Assembly (NCBI RefSeq): GCF_937891315.1
Contig: NZ_CALAGI010000088.1
Coordinates: 1-35,671 of the forward strand
Direction: 5' to 3'
DNA length: 35,671 nt
Source: an uncultured Amaricoccus sp.
GTDB taxonomy: Bacteria > Pseudomonadota > Alphaproteobacteria > Rhodobacterales > Rhodobacteraceae
Under the pieces are notes generated by a model. It saw only the letters and a program-made list of their open reading frames with translations, was not told where the DNA came from and did no database searches. Shown one piece after another: positions 22,265 to 30,597 of this stretch (positions are counted from its first letter, which is position 1; every line of letters begins with the position of its first letter). Position numbers and translations under genes: made by a program.

Positions 22265-23866
22265 CTAATCCTTGGAAGCGAGGCCGATACTCGCGAAGAG
22301 GTCCCGGATGCCGAAGGGTTCCGGCGAGTGGCGCCTCTGGTCGATGGCGACGCTTCCCGCGATCACGGCGGCGATGATGACCGACAGAAGCGCGATCTGG
22401 ACCAACCGCCGGCGTCGCCGGTCGCCGGGCGTCGGTACGAAGGGGATGGTGACCACCGGCCGCAGGTTCAGCTGCCGCTCCATCTGCGCGCTGGTGCGCA
22501 GCACCGGATGCAGGAGCTCCAGCAGGAAGACGATGCCCACCGCGAGGCCGACGCTCGCCCCGCTGCCCATGACCACCAGTTTCTTGCGGTTCGGAGCATA
22601 GGGATAGTCGGGAACGAGGGCGCGCTCCAGAATATGGAACCGCTCCGACTGCTCGCTCGCCTCGAGCTGCTGGCCGGTGCTCGCCTCGGCGCGCCGCTGA
22701 ACGATGATCGCATATTGTTCCTGCAGCTCCGCCAGTTGGCGGGTCAGCGCGTTGAGGGTGATCTCGGCCTGGGGCGTGTCGCGGATCGAGTTGCCGAGCT
22801 CGAGGCGCCGCTCCGCCAGCGAGGCCTTCTGATCCTTCAGCAGCTGGATCTGCGCGTCGATCTGCGAGAGCTGACGTCGCACCGCCGTCTGCTGGGCCTG
22901 GCTCAGCGCGCTCTTCGGCGGCGTGACCGCCGCGTCCGGCTCCTTCTTCTCGGCCGGCGCCTGCTCGACGAGGGCGGCTACCGCGGCGAGTTGACTGGTC
23001 AGGCGCCGGATGTCGGGATGGTTCGGTGCCAGCACCTTGCGTTTCTGCGCGAGCTCGACCTCCAGCCGACCAAGCTCGGTCTCGGCCGGCGTCGCCACCG
23101 CGAAGTTCATGCCCACGGGCGCGTCGCCGATCAGAGTGAGATTGAGCGCGGCGCGGTTCTCCTCGAGCTGCAGCAGGCTGGCGTCGATCTCGAGATCGCG
23201 CTCCTGCGACCGGCGCAGTTCCTCGCGGCGGAATTCGAGGCTCTCGGGCAGGGCCTCGGGATTGTCGCGCTTGAAACTGGCGATCCGCACCTCGAGTTCG
23301 GAGATGGCGCCGCCCACCCGTTTGTCCTCCTGCTCGAAATAGGCGAGCGTTTCCTTCACCCGCTCGGATCGCACACTCAGGTTCTGCGCGATCGCGCTGT
23401 CGATGAACTCGTTCGCCACCGCCGCCGCCTGCTCCCGATCGCCGAGTTGCACCGTGACGGTGAAGGCGAAGACGTTCGAGGCATTGCCGAAGCTCTGGGG
23501 CGCCGAGATGCTGTTGAAATGCGTCGCGAGGCGCAAGGCGTCGACCTTGTTCGTCATCGGCATCGCCGGCGCGTCGGCGAACAGGCCGAGCTTGTCGATC
23601 ATCTCCACCAGATTGTCCCGCGCCATCAGCTTCTGCTCGATGAGCTGAAGCCGCTCGGCCGTGGTCAGGTTCACCGTCGAGCGGGCAAGATTGTCCGGAA
23701 TCTGCTGGCTCTCGATCAACACCTTGGCCGATGTCTCGTAGAGCGACTGCCGGCCGAGCGCGTAGTAGATTGACGCGACAATCCCGAGACCAACGACGGC
23801 GAGGATGACCACGGTGTGCCGGCGAATGGCACGGAGAAGCTCCTTGATCATCTGGATCTGATCCAT
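22265..23866 (-). CDS. Wzz/GumC-type polysaccharide co-polymerase (chain-length determinant)
   Basis: A 533-residue inner-membrane polysaccharide co-polymerase. The N-terminal Wzz domain includes TM1 (HTVVILAVVGLGIVASIYYA, about residues 19-38). A long periplasmic coiled-coil region (about 170-420) carries many Glu/Arg/Gln heptads and LAPNHPDIRRL. The GNVR-type C-terminal part contains LERALVPDYPYAPNRKK followed by TM2 (LVVMGSGASVGLAVGIVFLL) and an extra TM3 (LVQIALLSVIIAAVIAGSVAI). It lacks the fused kinase domain of ExoP-type proteins; the separate BY-kinase nearby would supply it. ATG 23866 follows AAGGAG, so the 67-codon upstream extension is dropped. It sets polymer length during export. 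Confidence 0.9.
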   Translation of the reverse strand: MDQIQMIKELLRAIRRHTVVILAVVGLGIVASIYYALGRQSLYETSAKVLIESQQIPDNLARSTVNLTTAERLQLIEQKLMARDNLVEMIDKLGLFADAPAMPMTNKVDALRLATHFNSISAPQSFGNASNVFAFTVTVQLGDREQAAAVANEFIDSAIAQNLSVRSERVKETLAYFEQEDKRVGGAISELEVRIASFKRDNPEALPESLEFRREELRRSQERDLEIDASLLQLEENRAALNLTLIGDAPVGMNFAVATPAETELGRLEVELAQKRKVLAPNHPDIRRLTSQLAAVAALVEQAPAEKKEPDAAVTPPKSALSQAQQTAVRRQLSQIDAQIQLLKDQKASLAERRLELGNSIRDTPQAEITLNALTRQLAELQEQYAIIVQRRAEASTGQQLEASEQSERFHILERALVPDYPYAPNRKKLVVMGSGASVGLAVGIVFLLELLHPVLRTSAQMERQLNLRPVVTIPFVPTPGDRRRRRLVQIALLSVIIAAVIAGSVAIDQRRHSPEPFGIRDLFASIGLASKD

Positions 23867-23972
23867 GCCGACACTCCTTCGTCCCCGCTCGCCCGGGGTC
23901 CCAATGGTTTCGGCCGGCACTATGGAGCGCAGTGTGTTGCGAACTTGATAATCCGCGGACGAAAGCGGAACG

Positions 23973-25478
23973 TCAGCCGGCCTGGAAGACGTCCCGGAAC
24001 CGCTCCCGCAGCAAATTCTTCTGGACCTTGCCCATGCTGTTGCGCGGGAGCGTCTCGACCACCGCCACATGGCGCGGCAGCTTGAAGCCGGAGAGCCGCG
24101 CGCGCAGCGCCGCCGGCACGTCGCCAGGATCGGCCGAGACCGTCAGCACCGCCACCACCGCCTCGCCGAGGTCGGGATGCGGGGCGCCGACAACCGCGCT
24201 CTCGATCACGCCGGGCAGCGCGTCGAGCGCCTCCTCCACCTCCTTGGGATAGATATTGAGCCCGCCCGAAATCACGAGGTCCTTGGCTCGCCCGACGATC
24301 GTCACATAGCCGTCGGCGCCGATGGTCGCGAGATCGCCAGTCACGAAGAAGCCGTCCGCCCGCGTCTCGGCCGCCGACTTCTCCGGCATCCGCCAATAGC
24401 CCTTGAACACGTTCGGACCGCGTACCTCCAGCACGCCGACCTCACCCGCCGGAGCAGGGGCGCCGCCGGCGTCGCAGACCCGAAGCTCGACTCCGGGCAG
24501 CGCCATGCCGACGGTGCCGGCCCGCCGTTCGCCGACCAGCGGGTTCGAGGCGCTCATCCCGGTCTCGGTCATGCCGTAGCGTTCGAGAATCCGCTGGCCG
24601 GTTCGCGCCTCGAACTCCGCGTGGGTCTGCGTCAGCAGCGGCGCCGAGCCCGAAATGAACAGCCGTGTGCCGGAGACCGCCTCCTTGGTCAGCCGCGGGC
24701 TCGCCAGCAGCCGGGTATAGAAGGTCGGCACCCCCATCAGCACCGTCGCCCGCGCCAGCCGGTCGATCACCGCCTCCGCCTCGAACCGCGGCAGCAGGAT
24801 CAGCTTGCCGCCGTTCATCAGCATGAGGTTCAGCGCCACGAACAGCCCATGCGTGTGATAGAGCGGCAGCGCATGCACCAGCACATCGCCCGGCCGGAAA
24901 CCCCAGAGCCAGTGCAGGGTCGCGACATTGGCCCAGAGATTGTCATGGGTCAGCATCGCCCCCTTGGAGCGCCCGGTGGTGCCGGAGGTATAGAGGATCG
25001 CCACCACGTCGCCGCCCGCCCGCTCCGTCACCTGCCGGTCGGACACGAGACCCGCGCTCTCGGCGATCAGACTGCCCGCCCCATCGGCCCCGAGCGTCAG
25101 CAGACGCGCGCCCACGACGGCGGCGAGCGGCGCCGCCGCCTCGGCCGCCGCGGGATCGCAGATCAGCGCCTTCGGCTCGGAATCGGTCAGGAAATAGTCG
25201 AGCTCGGTCGCCGTGCAGGCGGTGTTGAGCGGGAGGTAGACCGCGCCGACCTGCAGGCAGGCGAGATAGAGATAGACCGCCTCGGCCGATTTCTCGACCT
25301 GGACGGCCACCCGGTCCCCCGGCTCCACCCCCGCCCCGCGCAGCAGCGTCGCGATCCGCCCGGCGGCGGCGAGCATCGTCGCGAAGCTCACCTCCGTCCC
25401 GTCCTCGGTTTCGAGAAACACCTTGGCCCGGTCGGCGGGAAAGCCCGAGACCAGCCGTGCGAACAGGCTCGCGTTCAT
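23973..25478 (-). CDS. matB: Malonyl-CoA synthetase (MatB-like)
   Basis: A 501-residue ANL-superfamily acyl-CoA synthetase that I recognise as MatB, which makes malonyl-CoA from malonate, CoA and ATP. The ATP motif is ILYTSGTTGRSKGAMLTHDNL, and the MatB-like LHWLWGFRPGDVLVHALPLYHTHGLF follows. Other motifs are ERYGMTETGMSASNPL, FFVTGDLATIGADGYVTIVGRAKDLVISGG, and the C-terminal catalytic Lys in NSMGKVQK. It overlaps the ureohydrolase by four bases (ATGA). Next to beta-alanine-forming enzymes it suggests that malonate, from malonate semialdehyde oxidation, is also activated here; this is inference. A methylmalonate or other small dicarboxylate specificity is an alternative. The 106-bp gap downstream to the Wzz start shows no clear terminator. 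Confidence 0.88.
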   Translation of the reverse strand: MNASLFARLVSGFPADRAKVFLETEDGTEVSFATMLAAAGRIATLLRGAGVEPGDRVAVQVEKSAEAVYLYLACLQVGAVYLPLNTACTATELDYFLTDSEPKALICDPAAAEAAAPLAAVVGARLLTLGADGAGSLIAESAGLVSDRQVTERAGGDVVAILYTSGTTGRSKGAMLTHDNLWANVATLHWLWGFRPGDVLVHALPLYHTHGLFVALNLMLMNGGKLILLPRFEAEAVIDRLARATVLMGVPTFYTRLLASPRLTKEAVSGTRLFISGSAPLLTQTHAEFEARTGQRILERYGMTETGMSASNPLVGERRAGTVGMALPGVELRVCDAGGAPAPAGEVGVLEVRGPNVFKGYWRMPEKSAAETRADGFFVTGDLATIGADGYVTIVGRAKDLVISGGLNIYPKEVEEALDALPGVIESAVVGAPHPDLGEAVVAVLTVSADPGDVPAALRARLSGFKLPRHVAVVETLPRNSMGKVQKNLLRERFRDVFQAG

Positions 25479-26521
25479 CTCGCCCCCCGCGCCGCCACCA
25501 TCAGACTCAGGATCTCGAACAGCATCTGCGCGCCGGCATGCGCGGTATTCGCCGTCGCATCATACTGCGGCGCCACCTCGACCAGATCGCCGCCGACGAT
25601 ATCGAGCCCGTTCAACCCGCGCAGGATCGCCTGCGCCTCGCGCGTGGTCAGCCCGCCGATCTCGGGCGTGCCGGTCCCCGGCGCGAAGGCGGGATCGAGG
25701 CTGTCGATATCGAAGGATACATAAACCGGCCCGTCGCCCACCACCTCACGAGCCCGCGCGATCACCGCCGGCAGACCAAGGCGGTCGATGTCCTCGGCGT
25801 GGATCGCCGTCATGCCGCTGTCGGTGGCGAATTCGTAGAGATATTCGGACGAGCCGCGCAGGCCGATCTGGATCGTCCGCGTCGGATCGAGCACGCCGTC
25901 CAGCACCGCGTTGCGGAACGGCGCGCCGTGGTGAAAGCGCGTGCCGTCGAACGGACCGCCGGTGTCGGAATGCGCGTCGATATGCACGAGGCCGACCGGC
26001 CGGCTCCGGCCCACCGCCCGCAGGATCGGATGGGTGATCGAATGATCGCCGCCAACCGAGAGCGGTGTCACGCCCGCCGCGACCATAGCCGCGATCCAGC
26101 CCTCGATCTCGCGGTGCCCCTGCTCCAGCATGTAGCGGCTGGAGAAGGGCACGTCGCCCACGTCGGCCACCCGCAGATCATGGATCGGCGCGCAGTCGAG
26201 TACGTGGTTGTAGGGCCCGATCCGCTCGATCGAGCGCAAGGCGCGCGGCCCGAACCGCGTTCCGGAGCGGTTGGTCACCCCGAGGTCGAACGGGATGCCG
26301 GTGATCGCCACGTCGAGGTCGGAGAAATCCGGCGCCCCTGCCGCCATTGGCCGGTAGGGCGCGCTGAGAAAGGTCGGCACACCGACATAGGGCGCTGGCC
26401 GCGATCCCCGGCTGAAGATGCGCTCGGCGACGCGGCGATAGCGCGGGTCATGCATCTCGCCGCCCGTCTCGCCGCCGTATTTCGCCACGATCCGCGCGTG
26501 TTCTTCCTCGGTCCAGGTCAT
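25475..26521 (-). CDS. Agmatinase-family ureohydrolase
   Basis: A 348-residue arginase-superfamily Mn enzyme that hydrolyses a guanidino compound to urea and an amine. All metal ligands are visible: His160 in GGDHS, Asp182, His184 and Asp186 in HIDAHSD, and Asp271 and Asp273 in SFDIDSLDP. GTGTPEIGGLT is the family loop near the substrate. Family annotation is agmatinase, but 3-guanidinopropionase and guanidinobutyrase share these motifs. Since beta-alanine is the expected intermediate of the neighbouring enzymes, 3-guanidinopropionate is an attractive substrate (inference). Start ATG 26521 is preferred because GGGGGAGAGG precedes it; the upstream ATG 26542 abuts a strong hairpin and has no ribosome site. 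Confidence 0.9.
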   Translation of the reverse strand: MTWTEEEHARIVAKYGGETGGEMHDPRYRRVAERIFSRGSRPAPYVGVPTFLSAPYRPMAAGAPDFSDLDVAITGIPFDLGVTNRSGTRFGPRALRSIERIGPYNHVLDCAPIHDLRVADVGDVPFSSRYMLEQGHREIEGWIAAMVAAGVTPLSVGGDHSITHPILRAVGRSRPVGLVHIDAHSDTGGPFDGTRFHHGAPFRNAVLDGVLDPTRTIQIGLRGSSEYLYEFATDSGMTAIHAEDIDRLGLPAVIARAREVVGDGPVYVSFDIDSLDPAFAPGTGTPEIGGLTTREAQAILRGLNGLDIVGGDLVEVAPQYDATANTAHAGAQMLFEILSLMVAARGAR

Positions 26522-26542
26522 GCGCCTCTCCCCCTCGATCAT

Positions 26543-26566
26543 GGTCCCGGCGCGGGCGCCGGGACC
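26543..26566. repeat. Intercistronic hairpin after the NMT1-type binding protein gene
   Basis: GGTCCCGGCGC (26543-26553) and GCGCCGGGACC (26556-26566) form an 11-bp perfect stem with a 2-nt minimal loop. It lies 10 bp beyond the binding protein stop and before the ureohydrolase ribosome site. There is no T-run. Like 13608-13629, it probably stabilises the binding-protein message. It also argues against the upstream ureohydrolase start at 26542. Confidence 0.6.
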
Positions 26567-26576
26567 GCCGCGCGCC

Positions 26577-27560
26577 TTATTTCAAGGCAGCGTCCGAAAC
26601 GGCATGGGTCCAGGCGCCCTCCGGCTGCTTGGTGATCACAGGATCGGAGCCCGCGGACAGCAGCGTCGCGACCGTGCGATCATAGTCGGCGGGATCGAGC
26701 GCGCCGTCCGAGCCGGCGGTCAGCTTCGCCACCTCGCCCATCATCCGCACCTGATGCGTTTCGGTCTGGGCGCCGGTTTCGTCATTCTCCAGCACGATCG
26801 CCGCGGCGTCCGCCGGGTTTTGCTCGGCCCATTTCCAGCCCTTCATGCTGGCCCTGACAAATTTCGCCATGGTCTCGACGAAGGCCGGATCCTTCAGCTT
26901 GTCCTCGAGCACATAAAGCCCGTCCTCCAGCGTCGCGACGCCTTCGTCCTGATACTTGAAGACGGTGAGATCCTCAGGCTTCAGCCCGGCGTCGATCACC
27001 TGCCAATATTCATTGTAGGTCATTGTCGAGATGCAGGCCGCCTGTTTCTGCAACAGCGGATCGACGTTGAACCCCTGCTTCAGCACCGTCACCCCGTCGG
27101 CGCCGCCGGTCGTCGGGATCCCGAGCTTCGACATCCAGCTCAGGAACGGATATTCGTTGCCGAAGAACCAGACGCCGAGCGTATGGCCGGGGAAGTCCGC
27201 GGTCTTGGTCACGCCCGAATCGTTCCGGCAGGTGAGTTCCATGCCCGACGACTTGAACGGTTGCGCGATATTGACGAGCGGCAGCCCGGCCTCGCGCGCG
27301 GCGAGCGCGGCGGGCATCCATTCCACGATCACGTCGGCGCCACCACCCGCGACCACCTGCGGCGGGGCGATATCGGGGCCGCCCGGCTTGATCGTCACAT
27401 TCAGGCCCTCTTCCTCGTAGAAGCCCTTGTCCTTCGCCACGTAATAGCCGGCGAACTGGGACTGGGTGACCCATTTCAGCTGCAGCGTCACGTCCTCGGC
27501 GCGCGCCGCTCCACCGAGAAGCATCGCCGCCGCCGAGACAGCCGTGAACCAATTGCGCAT
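26577..27560 (-). CDS. NMT1/THI5-like ABC transporter substrate-binding protein
   Basis: A 327-residue periplasmic protein of the NMT1/THI5 (SsuA/ThiY-like) group. A Sec signal peptide (MRNWFTAVSAAAMLLGGAARA, then EDV) precedes VTLQLKWVTQSQFAGYYVAKDKGFYEEEGLNVTIKPGG. That LKW..Q.QFAGYYVA.DKGFY pattern is the hallmark of pyrimidine- and thiamin-precursor binding proteins. ATG 27560 is chosen because AAGGAG is eight bases ahead; the GTG nine bases earlier overlaps that ribosome site. The gene lies between permease and ureohydrolase. With dihydropyrimidinase and the N-carbamoyl hydrolase in the same cluster, a pyrimidine or hydantoin ligand is likely. Confidence 0.9.
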   Translation of the reverse strand: MRNWFTAVSAAAMLLGGAARAEDVTLQLKWVTQSQFAGYYVAKDKGFYEEEGLNVTIKPGGPDIAPPQVVAGGGADVIVEWMPAALAAREAGLPLVNIAQPFKSSGMELTCRNDSGVTKTADFPGHTLGVWFFGNEYPFLSWMSKLGIPTTGGADGVTVLKQGFNVDPLLQKQAACISTMTYNEYWQVIDAGLKPEDLTVFKYQDEGVATLEDGLYVLEDKLKDPAFVETMAKFVRASMKGWKWAEQNPADAAAIVLENDETGAQTETHQVRMMGEVAKLTAGSDGALDPADYDRTVATLLSAGSDPVITKQPEGAWTHAVSDAALK

Positions 27561-27587
27561 TCGTTCCACTCCTTGTTGAACCTTGCC

Positions 27588-28430
27588 TCAAGCCCGCTGG
27601 GTTGGGTGCCAGAACGTCGCCGACCGCTCGATCAATGCCACGACCCCGTAGAAGGCCGAGCCCACGGCGGCGGCGACGGCGATCTCCGCCCAGACCATGT
27701 CGAGCGCCAGCCGCCCGACCTCCGTCGAAATGCGAAAGCCCATGCCACGCGTTGGCGAGCCGAAGAACTCCGCCACGATGGCGCCGATCAAAGCCAATGT
27801 CGTGCAGATTTTCAAGCCATTAAAGAGAAACGGCGCAGCGGATGGCAATCTCAGGTTGAACAGCACTTGCCATTCGCTCGCTGCGTAGGTGCGCATCAGG
27901 TCGCGCTGCATCGGATCGGCGGCGGCGAGTCCGAGCACGGTATTGACCAGCATCGGGAAGAACACCATCAGCACCACGACCGCCGCCTTGGACTGCCAGT
28001 CGAAGCCGAACCACATCACCATGATCGGCGCCATGCCGACGATCGGCAGGGCCGCGACGAAGTTGCCCACCGGCAGCAGTCCCCGGCGCAGGAACGGCAC
28101 GCGGTCGACAAGCACGCCGGTCAGGAAGGCCGCGCCGCAGCCGATGACATAGCCGCTGAGCGCGCCCTTGAAGAAGGTCTGGACCACGTCCTCGCGCAGG
28201 ACCGAGCCGCTGGTCGCGATCCGCGCCGCGATTCCCGAGGGCGCGGGAAGCAGCACCGGGCTGACGTTCAGGCCGCGCACGATCAGTTCCCAGAAGACGA
28301 GCAGCGTCACGCCGAAGACCAGCGGCGGCAACAATCGCGCGGCGCCGCGCCGGTTTCCGCGCGCCAGCCGCGTATTCAGCCACCAACCGCCCAGCCAGAC
28401 GGCGATCGCGCCGGCGACGGCCACGTTCAT
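27588..28430 (-). CDS. ABC transporter permease (SsuC/ThiX type), first of two
   Basis: A 280-residue inner-membrane permease with about six segments, beginning with MNVAVAGAIAVWLGGWWL and a second at LVFGVTLLVFWELIV. The EAA loop is DLMRTYAASEWQVLFNLRLPSAAPFLFNGLKI. VLLPAPSGIAARIATSG is the conserved periplasmic-side segment of this family. It starts a transcription unit with the binding protein gene (27 bp later). It is cut off from the second permease and ATPase by the YcaQ-type gene on the other strand. NMT1-type systems often use two permeases as a heterodimer. Confidence 0.9.
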   Translation of the reverse strand: MNVAVAGAIAVWLGGWWLNTRLARGNRRGAARLLPPLVFGVTLLVFWELIVRGLNVSPVLLPAPSGIAARIATSGSVLREDVVQTFFKGALSGYVIGCGAAFLTGVLVDRVPFLRRGLLPVGNFVAALPIVGMAPIMVMWFGFDWQSKAAVVVLMVFFPMLVNTVLGLAAADPMQRDLMRTYAASEWQVLFNLRLPSAAPFLFNGLKICTTLALIGAIVAEFFGSPTRGMGFRISTEVGRLALDMVWAEIAVAAAVGSAFYGVVALIERSATFWHPTQRA

Positions 28431-28534
28431 CGCCCGCCCCCGCGTCGCAAAACCCCGGCGAGGTTGCGGACCACCGCCCCGGCGATGCTATGAAGGCGGG
28501 CCATGGACCCAGGCATGAACCGAGGATCGTCCCC

Positions 28535-29683
28535 ATGCCCCGCGCCGTTCCGACCCTGAGGCTGACGCTCGCCGAGGCGCGCCGCCACTGGCTGCGCGCC
28601 CAGCGCCTCGACACCGCGGCGCCGTTCGGCGCAGGCGCGGCGGCGACGCGCGCGGCGGTCGAACATCTCGGCTATGTGCAGATCGACACGATCAACGTCA
28701 TCGAGCGCTCGCACCACCATATCCTCTGGAGCCGGATCCCGGACTATTCCCGCGCCGACCTCGCCCAGGCGCTCGGCACCGACAAGTCGGTCTTCGAATA
28801 CTGGGCGCACGCGCTCGCCTATATCCCGACGCGCGACCTCCGCTTCTACCTCGCCGACATGAAGCGGCATCGCGAGCATCCAAACCCCTGGTTCGGCGCC
28901 GTCTCGCCCACCGATCTCCGCCGCCTGATCGCCCGCGTCCGGCGCGAGGGCGCGCTCTCGATCCGGGACATCGACGACGACGTTCTGGTCGACAAGGACC
29001 ACCCCTGGGCCAGCCGCAAGCCCTCCAAACGCGCCCTCGAGAGCGCCTTCTACGCCGGCCTGCTCACGGTCAGCGCACGCGCGGGCATGGTGAAGACCTA
29101 CGAGCTCATGGACCGGCATTTCGGCTGGCCGCCTCGGCCCCGCCCGCCGGGCGAGGCGCGGACACTCGACCATCTTCTCGACCGGTCCCTGCGCGCCCAG
29201 GGTTTCGTCAGCCTCGATTCGATCTGCTACATGGCCGCGCCGCGCAAGAAGGCGATGGCGGCGCTGGTCGAGGCGCGTCTGCGGCGCCGGCGTCTGGTGC
29301 CGGTCGAGATCGAAGGCCTGGCAAAGCCCGCGCACTGGACGACACCGGAAGCCGCGGTCGCGGCGCCGGAGCCGACGGAGATCGTGCATCTTCTCTCGCC
29401 CTTCGATCCGCTGGTGATCCAGCGCAAGCGGTTCCACCTCGTCTTCGGCCATGACCACCGGTTCGAGGCCTATGTGCCGAAGGAAAAGCGTGTGCTCGGC
29501 TATTTCGCCCTGCCCGTGCTCGTCGGTGACCGCGTCGCCGCCGCGATCGACGTCAAGGCCGACCGCGCCGCCCGCGCGCTCCTCATCCAGCAATGGACCT
29601 GGCTCGACGGTCCGGCCGATGGCGACAAGGCGCGGATCGAGGAGGCGCTCGGCCGGTTCGAGGCCTTCCAGTTCGGCGCCTGA
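28535..29683 (+). CDS. YcaQ-family DNA glycosylase (HTH_42, interstrand crosslink repair type)
   Basis: A 382-residue protein of the YcaQ/AlkX winged-helix family (PF06224), which unhooks alkylated bases and DNA interstrand crosslinks. The family QxD catalytic motif is in YVQIDTINVIERSHHHILWSR (Gln and Asp), preceded by ARRHWLRAQRL. The C-terminal part contains VHLLSPFDPLVIQRKRFHLVFG and YFALPVLVGDRVAAAIDVKADR, as in family members. The start at 28535 follows GAGGA by eight bases; an in-frame upstream ATG at 28490 is unlikely. It lies opposite to and between two halves of an ABC transporter cluster and has no obvious functional link to it. It ends 20 bp from the convergent permease gene. Confidence 0.9.
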   Translation: MPRAVPTLRLTLAEARRHWLRAQRLDTAAPFGAGAAATRAAVEHLGYVQIDTINVIERSHHHILWSRIPDYSRADLAQALGTDKSVFEYWAHALAYIPTRDLRFYLADMKRHREHPNPWFGAVSPTDLRRLIARVRREGALSIRDIDDDVLVDKDHPWASRKPSKRALESAFYAGLLTVSARAGMVKTYELMDRHFGWPPRPRPPGEARTLDHLLDRSLRAQGFVSLDSICYMAAPRKKAMAALVEARLRRRRLVPVEIEGLAKPAHWTTPEAAVAAPEPTEIVHLLSPFDPLVIQRKRFHLVFGHDHRFEAYVPKEKRVLGYFALPVLVGDRVAAAIDVKADRAARALLIQQWTWLDGPADGDKARIEEALGRFEAFQFGA

Positions 29684-29703
29684 CCCGCCCCCGCCTGACC
29701 CGT

Positions 29704-30597
29704 TCATGGCCGCGCGCCCATCGCCCGCGCGGTGATCCGCTCGGCGAGGTCGATCACGGCGACGAGCCCCGCCGCGAGAAGCGCCGCCATCAGGAGCGCC
29801 GACCAGATCTGCACCGTCTGGCCGTAGTAGCTGCCCGACAGCATCCGCGCGCCGAGGCCCGCCACCGCGCCGGTCGGCATCTCGCCGATGATCGCCCCCA
29901 CCAAGGCCGCCGCCACCGCCACCTTGAGCGACGCGAAGAGATAGGGCACCGCCGCCGGCCAGCGCAGCCGCCAGAACAGCTGCGCCCGGCTGGCATTCCA
30001 GGTGCTCATCTGGTCGAGCAGCACCCGGTCGGGACAGCGGAAGCCCTTCACCATGCCCACCGCCACCGGAAAGAACGACAGATACATCGAGATCAGCGCC
30101 TTCGGCAGCAGGCCGGAGACCCCGACCGAATTCAGCACCACGATGATCATCGGCGCGATGGCGAGAATCGGGATGGTCTGGCTGGCGATCACCCAGGGCA
30201 TGACGCTCGCATCCATCGTGCGGTCATGCACGATCCCGACGGCCAGCAGGATCCCGAGCGCCGCGCCGAGGCCGAAGCCGAGCAGCGTCGCCGACAGCGT
30301 GATCCAGGCGTGATAGATCAGGCTGCGCTTGGAGGTCGGCGCCACCTCGATCGTGCTTTTCCAGAGTTCCGCCACCACCTGATCCGGCGCCGGCAGCCGC
30401 GGCCGCTCCTGCGTCAGGGTCGCCGCGACCAGCGCCGCGGGTCCGAGCGCCACCCCGTCCCGCGCCGCCTGATCCCTTGCCCAAGGTGCGTTGAGCACCA
30501 CCGCCAACCCGTACCACAGCGCGACGATCGCACAGACCACCACCAGAACCGGCAGGGTGGCCCCCGACCCCGTCCGGGCCGGCGCCACGCTAGACAT
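29704..30597 (-). CDS. ABC transporter permease (SsuC/ThiX type), second of two
   Basis: A 297-residue inner-membrane permease with TM1 at ATLPVLVVVCAIVALWYGLAV. A long periplasmic segment of about 60 residues follows, then LPAPDQVVAELWKS. The EAA loop is LLDQMSTWNASRAQLFWRLRWPAAVPYLFASLKV. It overlaps the ATPase stop by eight bases, so it is translated in the same operon as the catabolic genes upstream. It pairs with the 27588-28430 permease, inferred from family and from the single binding protein. Confidence 0.9.
   Translation of the reverse strand: MSSVAPARTGSGATLPVLVVVCAIVALWYGLAVVLNAPWARDQAARDGVALGPAALVAATLTQERPRLPAPDQVVAELWKSTIEVAPTSKRSLIYHAWITLSATLLGFGLGAALGILLAVGIVHDRTMDASVMPWVIASQTIPILAIAPMIIVVLNSVGVSGLLPKALISMYLSFFPVAVGMVKGFRCPDRVLLDQMSTWNASRAQLFWRLRWPAAVPYLFASLKVAVAAALVGAIIGEMPTGAVAGLGARMLSGSYYGQTVQIWSALLMAALLAAGLVAVIDLAERITARAMGARP

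Noticed and set aside
26522..26542. The upstream ATG (26542) as ureohydrolase start
   Set aside because: A strong hairpin lies directly before it and it lacks a ribosome site; ATG 26521 has a strong one.
26520..28493. A 657-codon plus-strand frame opposite the binding protein and permease
   Set aside because: Antisense shadow of two recognised transporter genes with biased composition.
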